Positions 16,743 through 26,902 of a stretch of DNA of 64,000 nucleotides are shown here, piece by piece (the first letter of the stretch is position 1; each line of letters opens with the position of its first letter). This stretch comes from Pokkaliibacter sp. MBI-7 (lineage in GTDB: Bacteria; Pseudomonadota; Gammaproteobacteria; Pseudomonadales; Balneatricaceae). The notes beneath the pieces were generated by a model. It had not been told where the DNA came from and ran no database searches. It saw nothing but the letters and a program-made list of their open reading frames with translations. A program made the position numbers and the translations under genes. The DNA lies in contig NZ_JARVTG010000002.1 of NCBI RefSeq assembly GCF_029846635.1, positions 1-64,000 on the forward strand. The letters are read 5' to 3'.

Positions 16743-16962
16743 GCACTATTCTCCTTCACCCTGTCACAGACGGTATTCCGCCATCCTGCCAAAGCCCATG
16801 CGCTGCCACAGCAAACAACCCTCACCGCCCCGAAGAGGGTTTACACGCGCCGTGGCCATCATCACCCCTGCGACCAAAGGGGAAGAGGGTGGCGGGAACT
16901 GCACTGCAACAATGTGATACTCAGCAGTTACATACGTTACGCATTCACCACCGGACGGACCC

Positions 16963-17290
16963 ATGTCACCGAACACCGCACACCCTGCCAGCCCACTGCA
17001 ACAGGACGCACAGGACTACACCACCTACCAGGACTGCCTGGAGGCACTGAAGCAGACAACACTTCACACGGGGAATTTACTGGGCCAGCGGATGGTTGCT
17101 AGTGGCCCTGGTGATACTGGCCAGAGGGATACTCTTCGATACAGACGGCGTTAACCTCACTAGCTTCTGGAATGAAGGCAGTATCGCCTTAGTGCTGCAC
17201 GGGGTGGCCATAGCCCAACTGATCAGAACCTACCTGCGTATTACCGAACTGGAGCTGCTGCCCAAAGAACAACTGTGCCAGCAGTGTTGA
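16963..17290 (+). pseudogene. Small membrane protein, one frameshift
   Basis: ATG 16963 opens a soluble N-terminus (AQDYTTYQDCLEALKQTTLH) that loses frame near 17090-17093 (CGGATGG). Dropping one base joins a membrane segment LLVALVILARGILF and a second one around ALVLHGVAIAQLIRTYL, ending at 17290. The repaired product is about 108 residues with two membrane segments. Function unknown. Confidence 0.5.
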
Positions 17291-17309
17291 GCCTCACCAC
17301 CGGGGCCAC

Positions 17310-18242
17310 TCACCCGGTCTGACAGATCAATCCCTGTGGAATCAACAGATCAAACACCTGCTGCTCAAGGCCGCACTGTAGCCCCAGATTGACCATGGCC
17401 ACGGCTGATAAACAGATATAGGTCTCCTCCATCTCACGGCCACTGCACAGCGCCCATTGATAATGCACAGCCAACTGTCCCATCAGACCGGCATTAAAGG
17501 TGTCCTGATCCTGGTTCAGTATCCCCAGCAGCGCCCAGGCCATGTTCACCAGCCCCTGATAACAGCCGGACAGGGCAGGATCCTCCGGCAGTTGCCCCAT
17601 GCCAAGCTGCAGTACCTGCCGGGCTATGTCCGCATAGCCCGCCAAACAGGCAGCCATGGCCTGCAGAATACTGTCAGCCATACCATCCAGCACCAGTACC
17701 TGGCGCGTGAGGCGAAGGGGGCAGGTCGGGTACTGCTGCAGGATCTCCTCCTGCAGATCACGATCACCCGCAGCCAGCGCGCATACCACCAGACGAAGGA
17801 CATCACAGGCCGTCGTCCCCTGTATGAGCACCGGGTCATCATCCGGCCTTTCCTGAGCCATGCGCAGCGGCTGTAAACCATACTGACAGGCCCGTTGCCA
17901 GTAACAGCGAGCCATCTCCCAGTCCCCCATCAACGCAAAGCCGGTCCCCAGCGTTTCTGCATCCAGCGACGTGGCCACATACAACACCTCCGGCACCCCA
18001 GGTTCCAGTGCTGCACGGTGCCGGATCAGCCGTTGCTGAGCCTGACGCAGCCATTGTGTTAGCTGACTGAGAGTAGGGGAGAGACGCAGAATCCCCGCCC
18101 CCTCCGGTGACGCTGCAGACGACATTGACCCGGCACCGTCCAGCGACAGCGCCGAACGCATCCAGGCAGACAGAGAAGGAGAGGGATCACCAGCCTGAAC
18201 AGCGGCAGAAGGAAAGACGAAAGCAGAAGACAAAGACACCAT
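17310..18242 (-). CDS. Unknown protein of about 310 residues
   Basis: ATG 18242 has AAGGAGGGTC directly upstream. The protein starts with a mildly hydrophobic segment and is then rich in leucine, alanine and glutamine in a helical-repeat style (GTGFALMGDWEMARCYWQRA; LAAGDRDLQEEILQQYP), reminiscent of TPR-like or immunity-protein folds. I could not place it in a family. It converges on the small membrane gene ending at 17290. Confidence 0.5.
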   Translation of the reverse strand: MVSLSSAFVFPSAAVQAGDPSPSLSAWMRSALSLDGAGSMSSAASPEGAGILRLSPTLSQLTQWLRQAQQRLIRHRAALEPGVPEVLYVATSLDAETLGTGFALMGDWEMARCYWQRACQYGLQPLRMAQERPDDDPVLIQGTTACDVLRLVVCALAAGDRDLQEEILQQYPTCPLRLTRQVLVLDGMADSILQAMAACLAGYADIARQVLQLGMGQLPEDPALSGCYQGLVNMAWALLGILNQDQDTFNAGLMGQLAVHYQWALCSGREMEETYICLSAVAMVNLGLQCGLEQQVFDLLIPQGLICQTG

Positions 18243-18272
18243 GACCCTCCTTGGACATCGTGAAGAAAGCAC

Positions 18273-18619
18273 TGACTAAACTGGACTACACCAGTCATCG
18301 AAACGATTGCTAATTAAGTAAACAAGAACGTCCACCAGTTCCGGTTCATTACAGGGTCATGTCGTTTTGATGACGTTCTGCGGTTGGCTCAACTGAGGTG
18401 AGCGCCGGTTATTCAGGCTGATCCTTAGGGGAAGAGGTCATCAGTAACTCTACAAAGCGGTGTAAGGTTTCTTTGTCGAGAAGCGGGGTAAAAATGTGGA
18501 CACTGGCCATTCCCTGAGTTGAAGGAGATCGAAGTCGTGTCCGAACTGGAACAAGCCCAACAGAATCCTGCCACCCTGGCAGATCAGCCCCTGGCGCCGC
18601 CACAGCCTCAGAGTAAAAC
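18273..18619. other. Region without a clear gene
   Basis: About 350 bases. A short plus-strand frame (GTG 18537 to 18623, 28 codons) has a good AAGGAG ten bases upstream but no recognisable product. A minus-strand frame ending at 18409 (…KETLHRFVELLMTSSPK) might be the tail of a lost gene. Neither is well enough supported to call. Confidence 0.3.
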
Positions 18620-19470
18620 CTAAGGAATTAAACGGTGAGCGATGTCGATCAAATGCTGACGTCGCTTGCTCTCATTGCCTTCCTTGCGCATGAGGCGTTC
18701 AAGGAAGTCATGGTCAAAGACCTGACGTTCTTTGTATACGATATGGCCTTCATCAAAGCTCATTCCCTCAGACACCACCATATCCACATACTCTCCCCCC
18801 TCGCCATCAGTTTGATGATGAATGAAGCACACGTTTAGTGTCACATATTGTCCAGGCTTATTCTCCAGACGATTGTTCGCATCAAATTGAACCGCAGTGA
18901 TTTTTTTCAAAATGCTTTGCTGCATTTTTTCATTGGTGATCCGGCGCTTATACATCCCCTGTGAGTTTGAAAAATACGCAGCATCCAGGGAATATTGATG
19001 AGCGATGACCCCACATAGGTGTGAGCACTTTGTTCCAGATAGCGGGTTAGCATGGCTTCGGCCATGTTGTCGCTGATCGAAATACCTGTTGTTTTCTCAA
19101 GCACGTACACACCCGATCAAAATGTTCGCGGAGAATCGTAAGGATTTTGTTGCTGAGAGCTCCGCCAGAAGGCCGTCTCTGTTCTCTGTCATACGTTTTC
19201 GGGCTGCCAGCGGACAGCAATCGTACTCGAACTGACTGTAGCGAGCTAAACCTGGGATCCCATTTCTGAAGTGTTTGCCGTACGGTGCTTTATCGTTGGT
19301 ATGAGTAGGGATCAGTCCTATCAGCTGAATGGGATTGTCACAGCTGGACAGACGGCGAAATGTGACCCCCCAGAGTAGTAGGGAGTTTGTTTAAGGGTGA
19401 CCTCTTCAAAAGTCTCTTTATCAATTGGATAGTGCAGAGTGTCGTTGGGTCGTAGCTTGAAAATCTTCAA
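18620..19470 (-). pseudogene. Unknown ICE protein of about 280 residues broken by at least four frameshifts
   Basis: TTG 19470 follows GAGAGGT. The frames read KIFKLRPNDTLHYPIDKETF, then after one missing G in the run 19366-19371, SSCDNPIQLIGLIPTHTNDK and FEYDCCPLAARKRM. After a shift near 19160 they read SNKILTILREHFDRV, then VYVLEKTTGISISDNMAEAM after another near 19112, then MYKRRITNEKMQQSILKK after one near 18958, ending HLIDIAHRLIP at 18620. The pieces join smoothly, so they were one gene. Family not identified. Confidence 0.55.
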
Positions 19471-19599
19471 TCGTTACCTCTCATTTTCTATGAATGATGT
19501 GTTGGTATATAGCAGTCTGCCAGACAAGAGGCGTCTGGCAATCTAGGGGGGAGTATATGCCTCACTGGCCACGCTCACTGCCCCTGACCACCAATAACA

Positions 19600-19630
19600 A
19601 AGGGTGACGTGCTCACACACCGTCACCCTT
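19600..19630. terminator. Strong hairpin after the secretion operon
   Basis: AAGGGTGACG (19600-19609) and CGTCACCCTT (19621-19630) form a perfect ten-base stem. On the minus strand a short T-rich tail (TGTT) follows. It lies downstream of the VirB4-like gene and probably ends that operon. Confidence 0.55.
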
Positions 19631-19768
19631 TGCTGTCCCCTCCACGTTATCCTGCCCCTCACGATGCTCTGTCAGCCTACCGACTGCCGCAGTCAGGCTG
19701 GGTGTAAACTGCTCCAGCCAGCCCTGCTACGGAGTGACTGACACTCCTGCCGATACAGCTGCGCACCT

Positions 19769-22696
19769 TCAGTACGGGTGGGGGTACCATGCCGGCTTCT
19801 TCGGCGAATAGATCCCGTCTGGATTCAGATGCTGGCAGAGCTCGCTGCTAATGCCGGCAGAACTGTTGACTCCCAATCCCCGCGCCTTGTCCAGCTTCTG
19901 AGCGATCATCAGGGCCGCCTCCAGCTCAGAGACACCGTGCTCATCCATCAACCCCTTACGGGCTTTCTTTTCCTCCTTCTCCGTCATCCCCAACGCCAGA
20001 TACAAACTGGGCGGGACTGAGCGGAACAGCATCTGCAGATTCTTGCTGAGCACCACCCCTTCGGTGTACTTGTGCTTTTCCTTCTGGGCGGACAACACCA
20101 GGTGTTTTTGATCGGCACTCAGTGTCTTGAAGCGCGCCACCTGCTCTACTTCGGCAGGCTCCATCACCAGCAGGATCCACCACTCACAAAGCCCCAGTAG
20201 CTTCTTGGCAAAGTCCGGGAAGTCGTCCATGTTCTGGGTGGCCAGCCACAACCAGGCCCCCAGCTTTCGCCACATCTTGCCGATCTTGGCCACATAGGGA
20301 GCCAGTAGCGAGTTGACCGTCACAATGTGCGCCTCATCGATAGGCACCACGATCTGCCGCCCTGAGAACTGGTCACGCTCGGCAATGTTGTTGATGTGGT
20401 TAAACAGTGAGATCAGTGCGAGGGATAACTGCCCCTCGTAACCCTCACGCGATAACGTGGCCAGATCCACCACAGTAACGTCCACTTCTGGCCAGGGGGT
20501 ACCTTCTTTGGCGAACATCTCTTCCTCAAACGAGCCCGGTGCACACATGAGATCGAGCGCATCCGCCATGCCCTCGATACGTAAGCGGCGGGTCTCAGAC
20601 TGATCCGGATCACGGGCCATGGCACGCATGGCGCGCTGCAGGTCCGGTGCGGTCATCTGCCGTTTCCCGGCGTACGCCTCTTCCGCTGCCTGCTGAATGG
20701 CCCGACGCACCGCCGAGCGGTCCTGCCGCTTGTACTCTTTGATTTCAGCCTCTTCACCGCCGGTAATCATCAGCCGGGCAGCCACTTCCATTTCACCCAG
20801 CACATCCCGCTGCGCATCGCCTTCATCATCATCACTGTCGTCAGCCTCATCATCGCTGATGTCATCCGGGTCATAGCTTCGTCCTGACTCGAACAACAAA
20901 TGGCTGTCGGCAAAGGGGTTCAGACGTACCCCCGAACCCGGTTTGAGCGACACCTTATTGACGCTGAGCCCCAGTGACTGACAGTAGTCCGCAAACAACC
21001 CAAAGCTGTTACCGGCCTCAATCAAAAAGACACGGGGACGATGGATGGCCAGCACTTGCGTCAGCATGGCCACCAGGGTGGCGGACTTACCGGCCCCTGT
21101 CGGCCCCAGCAACAGCATGTGCGCATTTTTTGCCCGGTCAGCGGTGGAGAGCATGTCAAAGGTAAGAGGGCCACCGCCCCGGTTGAACGCCGTAAAACCG
21201 GGATTGCCGGTACCGACGGCGCGGCCAAAGATGGGCACAATCGAGGCCAGATGATCAAAGTACGCCAGATTGACATACCAGTGCTTGCGGTCCTCATGTG
21301 GCTTGTAGTTCATAGGCAGCCAGCGCAGATAGCTATTGAGCGGTGCTACCTCATGGCGCGGATCCACCATTTCGATACCTGCTGTCTGCGTGACGGCAAT
21401 AATCTGGTTGGTACGCTCATTTAACTGGGCCATATCCTGACCACGGACATAGAAGGCCAATGAAAAACGGCACATTTTGTCACCGGCCAGCAGCTTACGC
21501 TGTGCCACATCACACTCTTTACGTGCCGCTGTTGCATCATTGGAATGGCCGGACGAGCTGTCCCGGATTTTATCGATATGGGCTTCGATTGAGTCCTGTG
21601 GCGTGATCACCATCGTCATGGTCATGATGGTGGACTCCGGGAGGGAGTCGAATAGCGAATTGACCATGCGGCCACGTCGCAACTCCGCCGTCAGGATGCC
21701 GGGGCGAGGTACCTGCTTGAATCGATTCATCATGATCACGCGATGGGGCATACGATCAAACAGCCAGACACCGCGATTCACATCCGATGCCGGGTGGGAA
21801 TACATCAGGCACTCGGAGAAATCGTCCAGCAGCGGACTTCGCCCCTCAGGGGGCTCCTCATCGACATAGTGTGCAAGCCGGCCGAGCGCTTCCGTATCAC
21901 CCTGCGTCAGCGTGGGGCAGGGGTTAAACCAGGGCAGTAGCCACTGAAACACACTGCGGCCATCACAGCGCTGGACATCGATCCCGATGGACTCCAGGTT
22001 TGCCACCAGACGGGCACAGGTGTCATTGATGTCCTGCACCGCCGTCTCAAACTCATCCTCAGTCGAGTGGCCTTTGAGGGAAAAGTTCGCCTCAAAACGT
22101 CGGTACAACACCAGGCGAGTGCGGCGGATCTGGCCACGCCAGGGGTTGCGCGTCACTGCCGTGTCCTCAAACAGCCCGCCGGGCTTACTGATCCCCCGCA
22201 AATGGCCTTCCATCTGCTTCAGATAGGCCTGAGTAAACTCGGTATCCGCGATCATGGGATCGATATAGGCATCGAGATGTTCCAGGTACGAGCTAAAGCT
22301 GGTTTCATCCTGGCAGTAAAGCTGCACTACCCAAGGCTCCGTGTCATATTCATCGAAGGATGACTGCAGTACCTGTTGCACCTGAAAACGGACGTTTTCG
22401 ATAAATGCATCGTCACGCCCTTCGGTAATCACGGGCTTAAGCTCAAACACCACGCCTACCGAGCTCCCGTCCTCCAGCTCAAACACCTGATGCTTATGGT
22501 TGTAATCCACCCAGGGCAGCAGGTCGACAAAGGAGCTGAATTCCTGCCCCTTATTCATAAACGCCTGCTCGTCTGCGATGGTCATGTTTGAGCGCGAAAT
22601 ACGCTCATGCGTGGACCCGTCTGCCAGGGACACAACGTGTTTACCATCGCCCTGCAGAGCAAAGGCGCTCCGCAACTTCTCCATGACTCCCATCAT
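19769..22696 (-). CDS. Conjugative ATPase, VirB4/TraC-like, PFL_4706 family (TIGR03744)
   Basis: A 975-residue cytoplasmic ATPase that powers pilus assembly and substrate transfer. Walker A is seen as LLLGPTGAGKSATL (about residue 530) and Walker B as VVPIDEAHIV (about residue 795). A highly acidic insert (DISDDEADDSDDDEGD) lies between them. Length and order match the PFL_4706 family of MPF-G elements. GAGGAA lies just before the start. The gene follows the lipoprotein gene after 13 bases, in one operon with the core genes to the right, and a hairpin at 19600-19630 follows it. Confidence 0.96.
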   Translation of the reverse strand: MMGVMEKLRSAFALQGDGKHVVSLADGSTHERISRSNMTIADEQAFMNKGQEFSSFVDLLPWVDYNHKHQVFELEDGSSVGVVFELKPVITEGRDDAFIENVRFQVQQVLQSSFDEYDTEPWVVQLYCQDETSFSSYLEHLDAYIDPMIADTEFTQAYLKQMEGHLRGISKPGGLFEDTAVTRNPWRGQIRRTRLVLYRRFEANFSLKGHSTEDEFETAVQDINDTCARLVANLESIGIDVQRCDGRSVFQWLLPWFNPCPTLTQGDTEALGRLAHYVDEEPPEGRSPLLDDFSECLMYSHPASDVNRGVWLFDRMPHRVIMMNRFKQVPRPGILTAELRRGRMVNSLFDSLPESTIMTMTMVITPQDSIEAHIDKIRDSSSGHSNDATAARKECDVAQRKLLAGDKMCRFSLAFYVRGQDMAQLNERTNQIIAVTQTAGIEMVDPRHEVAPLNSYLRWLPMNYKPHEDRKHWYVNLAYFDHLASIVPIFGRAVGTGNPGFTAFNRGGGPLTFDMLSTADRAKNAHMLLLGPTGAGKSATLVAMLTQVLAIHRPRVFLIEAGNSFGLFADYCQSLGLSVNKVSLKPGSGVRLNPFADSHLLFESGRSYDPDDISDDEADDSDDDEGDAQRDVLGEMEVAARLMITGGEEAEIKEYKRQDRSAVRRAIQQAAEEAYAGKRQMTAPDLQRAMRAMARDPDQSETRRLRIEGMADALDLMCAPGSFEEEMFAKEGTPWPEVDVTVVDLATLSREGYEGQLSLALISLFNHINNIAERDQFSGRQIVVPIDEAHIVTVNSLLAPYVAKIGKMWRKLGAWLWLATQNMDDFPDFAKKLLGLCEWWILLVMEPAEVEQVARFKTLSADQKHLVLSAQKEKHKYTEGVVLSKNLQMLFRSVPPSLYLALGMTEKEEKKARKGLMDEHGVSELEAALMIAQKLDKARGLGVNSSAGISSELCQHLNPDGIYSPKKPAWYPHPY

Positions 22697-22709
22697 TGCT
22701 TCCTCGCTA

Positions 22710-23228
22710 TCAGTAGTCGCCCAGGCGTTCGCCGGGCATCGCGTACTGGATCCGCGAATAGAACGGGATCACCGTGGAGTAACCCGGAATCGGTGCCGGC
22801 TCATTACCGGCCAGGTGCGGAAACACATACACCACCAGATCCGGGTTGGGCAGGCGCGGGAACTGGCTGACGATCTCATTGGCCGCCGTGCGGGTGTAAT
22901 CCCCGTTCACCTCAGCCACCCGATTGCCCCATGCCTGCCTGGCCACCATCACCTCGGCGGTGGGCTTGCCTGCCGTGGCCAACGCCTGCTGATCATAGAT
23001 ACCGTCACCCAGCGGGCGACGAAGTGACGCGCGGGCATCCATCAACTGACGTTGGTTCGTACTGGTACCGCCCATCCCGCTCAGCCCTGCGGTATCAATC
23101 CCCTGACCATGGTAGATATCCAGCATGGTTGCCCCATTAGTGGGAAACATCTTGTCTTTGGAGGTCGAGCAGCCTGTCATACCTGCAACAGCAACCATCC
23201 CCAGCACCGCAATCCATTTACTTGCCAT
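22710..23228 (-). CDS. Conjugative transfer region lipoprotein (TIGR03751)
   Basis: Start at 23228 (MASKWIAVLGMVAVAGMTGC) gives a lipoprotein signal with the lipobox GMTGC. Then follow STSKDKMFPTNGATMLDIYHG and a tail with NPDLVVYVFPHLAGNEPAPIPGY, typical of the outer-membrane lipoprotein of MPF-G systems, which plays a TraV/VirB7-like role in the envelope channel. It overlaps or abuts both neighbours in the core operon. Confidence 0.92.
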   Translation of the reverse strand: MASKWIAVLGMVAVAGMTGCSTSKDKMFPTNGATMLDIYHGQGIDTAGLSGMGGTSTNQRQLMDARASLRRPLGDGIYDQQALATAGKPTAEVMVARQAWGNRVAEVNGDYTRTAANEIVSQFPRLPNPDLVVYVFPHLAGNEPAPIPGYSTVIPFYSRIQYAMPGERLGDY

Positions 23229-23242
23229 CATCCCATTCCCCC

Positions 23243-24769
23243 TCAATCCAACGCCCCAGAACGGCCACCCGCCCCCGACAGATAACTGACCTTGCGGCCA
23301 TTCAGCTCATAATCGATCTTGAGCTCCCGGGTGATATGCAGCGCCACCGGCTGACCCGGTGGCACGTAGATAGCATCAAAGGTCTGGCCGTAACGCTGAG
23401 CGACCCACTCGCTGACTTTCTCCAGGCCGCCGGCGATGCCGCTATTCAGCGCATATTTACCCGCATCGCCTGTGACAGCAGTGACCACGGCATCCGTCCC
23501 GGTGACCGACGTGGTCTCTGACTGGGCAGAAGCGGAGGCCGCTGCGGTGGCCATCCCTAAACCGAACTGAGTCGACAGGTACTCCATGGCATTGGATTTT
23601 TTCTCACCGGAGATACAGGGAATCCCATAGGGATCGGATAACCATCCCAGGCTTTGTGTCGCTCCCTGCGCTCCGGCACCTGATGCCGATGATCCGTTGC
23701 CCTGACTTTGCCCGCCTTCTTCGCTCTGGCCGTTGATAGTGCGAATGGTGCCGTCGGTGAAAACGAAGGTGATGGAAGTGACAGAACCCCGCACACAGCT
23801 CAGTACCCAGTCGCCTGTGGCCACACCTGATACCACGGCCTGCGCCACATCCGGCAGCTCGATGCCGTTAGCCATCAGGTTGTCTGAACCGATGACAACC
23901 TTGAATGGGTAGGGGTCCTGCACAGAACCATTGATCGGGATACGTCCCAACAGCGCGGTCATAGAGACCGAACCCATCAGGGTGGCGTTCTCTGCGACGG
24001 TGTACACTGGCACAGCGTCTTCCTCTGCTGAACTTCCCAGCACCTGAGCCGCCGCACCGTTTGTGGCGCTGTTGAGTGAACTCAGTCCTTTGTCAGCCAG
24101 CGAACCCACCTCACCGAATGACGAGGGGAAACTGAACTGACTTCCCGTACTGGACACCATGCCGTTGGCATCGGTCTTACGCATGTCCTGCGGCTCCACC
24201 CACATATAGGTTTCCCCGCCGAAGGTCACGGTACCCCCCAGCCCCCCTAAACCCGCATCCGCAGGCAGGGGCACAGAGCCCGCTCCCCCCATGGATGAGC
24301 CTGAGACGGCGCCGTCGCTGCCCACTGCGTTCAGCTGGCTGGTGACGGTATTCATGCGGTTCTCGAACTGGGACAGCTGCTCACCGACCTGTCCCATCAG
24401 CTCGTTCTTGGCCGATGCCAGCTGACTGGAGACAGCGGTACTGGCTGCACCTTCCACATCCCCGGCCTTCTGCCGTAAGGTGTCGTTTTCCTCCAGCAAC
24501 TGCTGCATCAGCTGGTTGGATTTCGACTGCGAATCGCGCATTTGATCAATCTTTGCGACCAGTGCGGACACCGTGTCCTGAGCACCGTCCATGCCCAACC
24601 GCTTTTTCTCCTCCGACGTCAACTCCCGCACAGAGGTACCCTGGGCTGCCTGCGCCGGCGTGTCGCTACTGCTGTCGTCGCGGCCAGAGTAGGCAATCGC
24701 GACGGCACCGATGACCGCAGCAGGAATGATGACCTTCAATAGTCCATTGCTTCTGATCGTCGCCATCAT
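23243..24769 (-). CDS. Integrating conjugative element protein, PFL_4705 family (TIGR03752, TraB/VirB10-like)
   Basis: A 508-residue protein with an N-terminal membrane anchor (VIIPAAVIGAVAIAY), a coiled coil at about residues 60-130 (MRDSQSKSNQLMQQLLEEND) and a proline/glycine-rich middle. The C-terminal beta-rich domain carries the family stretch GRIPINGSVQDPYPFKVVIG. TraB/VirB10-like proteins span the periplasm and link the inner-membrane ATPases to the outer-membrane ring. The start overlaps the PFL_4704 gene stop by four bases. Confidence 0.95.
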   Translation of the reverse strand: MMATIRSNGLLKVIIPAAVIGAVAIAYSGRDDSSSDTPAQAAQGTSVRELTSEEKKRLGMDGAQDTVSALVAKIDQMRDSQSKSNQLMQQLLEENDTLRQKAGDVEGAASTAVSSQLASAKNELMGQVGEQLSQFENRMNTVTSQLNAVGSDGAVSGSSMGGAGSVPLPADAGLGGLGGTVTFGGETYMWVEPQDMRKTDANGMVSSTGSQFSFPSSFGEVGSLADKGLSSLNSATNGAAAQVLGSSAEEDAVPVYTVAENATLMGSVSMTALLGRIPINGSVQDPYPFKVVIGSDNLMANGIELPDVAQAVVSGVATGDWVLSCVRGSVTSITFVFTDGTIRTINGQSEEGGQSQGNGSSASGAGAQGATQSLGWLSDPYGIPCISGEKKSNAMEYLSTQFGLGMATAAASASAQSETTSVTGTDAVVTAVTGDAGKYALNSGIAGGLEKVSEWVAQRYGQTFDAIYVPPGQPVALHITRELKIDYELNGRKVSYLSGAGGRSGALD

Positions 24770-25752
24770 TTCGCTCCTTTAGCTGGGCGGTAGGGCAGGG
24801 GCAGCAGGGCGGACTCCAGACCTTTGCCCTGCGTCACCAGATACGCCGTCGTGGTATCCTCGGCGCTACCTGCCGGCCCCAGCGTCGGATGCTGAAAGGC
24901 GGCACTATACAGATCCCCATTCAGCAGACGGGGGTCGAGCAGGACCGCACGAGGAGCCCGATTGATCAGGCGTACTGCCGTGACGGTGTAGTCAGCCAGT
25001 TTCCAGGCCGCGACGGCACGGGCATCGACATCGAGCGAGGGCAGCAGCGATCCCAGCGGGCCTTTGGCGCGCACGGGTACCGCGCTCACACCAGGCAGTG
25101 CCTCGACGGTACGTAACGGGGCGTACATGTTCTGCGCGGCATAGCGCGTGAGAGAAATAGGGGCAGGAGTGCGAGAGGTGGCATCCGTGCGGCCAATGCG
25201 ACCGGCGACGGCATCATCGGCCGTCGGGCGCGGTGCGGCGGGAGCCGCTGCGCTGTTCGCTGACGAACCTGACGCACGAGCAGACACGGCGCCCGCACCT
25301 GCACTGCCCGGCATCCCATCACTGGCATAGTTGGGCGACAGACCTGCCGTGATACCAAAGCTGCTCAGGTCATCCCCTTCCCCGTACAGCACCTTCATCG
25401 GCTCATAGGCCGAGCTGTTGGCTGTGACGGTGGCCGCATCCTGCGCGGTCACGTCCAGCAGAATAATCTCGCCTGTTTCCACTACCTGAAGCGGAATACG
25501 GGTTTCGGGAAAGGGTGCAGCGGCTTTGAGGTACAGCGCCCCACCGGCATTCTGTACCCGCAGGGTATCGGCCAGGGCCACCGGCAGGGCCAGCTTCACA
25601 TTACGATCCACATAGACAATCCGTTCCTGGCCGACAGCCAGTGCGGTTTTGATCGGCACCCGATTCCAGTGCACCAGCTCCACGGCAGAAGCCAGGGGAG
25701 ACAGCACCATCCCCACGACCAGGCTTACACCCATGCGTGTCATCATCTTCAT
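24766..25752 (-). CDS. Integrating conjugative element protein, PFL_4704 family (TIGR03749, TraK/VirB9-like)
   Basis: A 328-residue secreted protein: signal peptide MGVSLVVGMVLSPLASA, then ELVHWNRVPIKTALAVGQERIVYVDRN, the opening of this family. A disordered alanine/serine/proline-rich linker lies at about residues 150-200. The C-terminal part has WKLADYTVTAVRLINRAPRAVLLDPRLL, the segment that pairs with the outer-membrane lipoprotein in TraK-like proteins. Four-base overlaps on both sides show tight coupling. Confidence 0.93.
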   Translation of the reverse strand: MKMMTRMGVSLVVGMVLSPLASAVELVHWNRVPIKTALAVGQERIVYVDRNVKLALPVALADTLRVQNAGGALYLKAAAPFPETRIPLQVVETGEIILLDVTAQDAATVTANSSAYEPMKVLYGEGDDLSSFGITAGLSPNYASDGMPGSAGAGAVSARASGSSANSAAAPAAPRPTADDAVAGRIGRTDATSRTPAPISLTRYAAQNMYAPLRTVEALPGVSAVPVRAKGPLGSLLPSLDVDARAVAAWKLADYTVTAVRLINRAPRAVLLDPRLLNGDLYSAAFQHPTLGPAGSAEDTTTAYLVTQGKGLESALLPLPYRPAKGAK

Positions 25753-26387
25753 TTCACCTCCTCCATCACACTGCCATCCAGTCGCTCTGGCAGGGAGTCA
25801 TAGCAATCCAGGGCCAGTCCAAATGGGTTCGTTTCAGGATTCATATCCCAGCGCACCACCTTCAACGGATGCAGCATGGCCAGCTTCTTGACCGACTCAC
25901 CATGAACGCTTTCGGTCAGCATTAACTCCAGATCCACCACCCAGTGGTCGCGATCCTGGATATGTACCCGGTCATCCGAAACCCCGCGCCCTGGAATCTC
26001 TGCGACAGAACGCACCCGGTCGGTCAGCTCCTGGCTCACCTTACGGCGTTCATAGTCGCTATCCAGCCAGGCCTTGCAGGACGGGGTGAGATACGCACGC
26101 AGCGTCTCAATCCGCTCGTGATAGTCACTCTCACCATCACGCGGCCAGTAGTTCAGTTGCTGGAAAATATAAAAGGCAAATGAGTAAACCGTGCTGGGTG
26201 GCACCTCCCACCAGGCGCGGGTACTGCCACTGCGCAGGTCAGGCGGGTTGTGTACAGTCAAATGACGGGGAGCGGTATACCACCCCCACGACGTGAACCC
26301 TGCAATCGCGGCTAACAGCGCAATCACCAGTCGCAGACTGGTGATGTGCGAGTCTCGTGATGACAGCGCAGTGCGATGTCGGCTCAT
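25749..26387 (-). CDS. Integrating conjugative element protein, PFL_4703 family (TIGR03746, TraE/VirB8-like)
   Basis: A 212-residue inner-membrane protein with one N-terminal membrane segment (LRLVIALLAAIAGFTSWGWY) and a periplasmic domain with PPSTVYSFAFYIFQQLNYWP, the family hallmark. CTGGAG lies six bases before the start. It is the TraE/VirB8-like assembly factor of the core. It overlaps the PFL_4704 gene by four bases, and 83 bases separate it from the next upstream gene. Confidence 0.93.
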   Translation of the reverse strand: MSRHRTALSSRDSHITSLRLVIALLAAIAGFTSWGWYTAPRHLTVHNPPDLRSGSTRAWWEVPPSTVYSFAFYIFQQLNYWPRDGESDYHERIETLRAYLTPSCKAWLDSDYERRKVSQELTDRVRSVAEIPGRGVSDDRVHIQDRDHWVVDLELMLTESVHGESVKKLAMLHPLKVVRWDMNPETNPFGLALDCYDSLPERLDGSVMEEVK

Positions 26388-26470
26388 AAAAACTCCAGAG
26401 TGAAATAGGAATACAGCGTGGGAAGAAGGTAGCTAGCAGTGGCGCGTTATCTGAGAGGTATCCAGGGCCA

Positions 26471-26893
26471 TCAGTCGAACATGCCCTGGCGTTTCCGTCT
26501 CAATCGGCGCCGTACCCCCTCACGGCGGAGCCACCAGGTTGCATCCTGATCGATCAGTGATGCCTTACGAAAAAACAGGCGGCTGACACTGCCGTGATGC
26601 AGCCGCCACTCCAACATGCGGTAAAACCAGGCACCGGGCTTATTGCGTTTGGCGGCAGCCAGTCGGTCGCTGCCAAAACGCAGGGCCAGATAGCCACACA
26701 CCGCCATACTGGTGGGGATGGCCGGCAATTGCCCTGGCAGTAGCAGAACGACGATGAACACTCCCAGCACGAGGCCCACTACCACACCACTGCCGATGAC
26801 CAGTAACAGCTCGTTGTTGGTTAGCCCACGGATCACCGTGGGCTCCCGATTCAGCCGCTCAGGCAGGTAGCGTGCATCCTCGTTTTTAGTCAC
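26471..26893 (-). CDS. Conjugative transfer region protein TIGR03750 (DUF3487)
   Basis: A 140-residue inner-membrane protein: LPERLNREPTVIRGLTNNEL, then two membrane segments (LLLVIGSGVVVGLVLGVFIV and around IPTSMAVCGYLALRFG), then a very basic tail (RREGVRRRLRRKRQG). It corresponds in size and place to TraL-like proteins in F systems. It lies nine bases from the DUF2976 gene. Confidence 0.92.
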   Translation of the reverse strand: MTKNEDARYLPERLNREPTVIRGLTNNELLLVIGSGVVVGLVLGVFIVVLLLPGQLPAIPTSMAVCGYLALRFGSDRLAAAKRNKPGAWFYRMLEWRLHHGSVSRLFFRKASLIDQDATWWLRREGVRRRLRRKRQGMFD

Positions 26894-26902
26894 GACTCAG
26901 CC

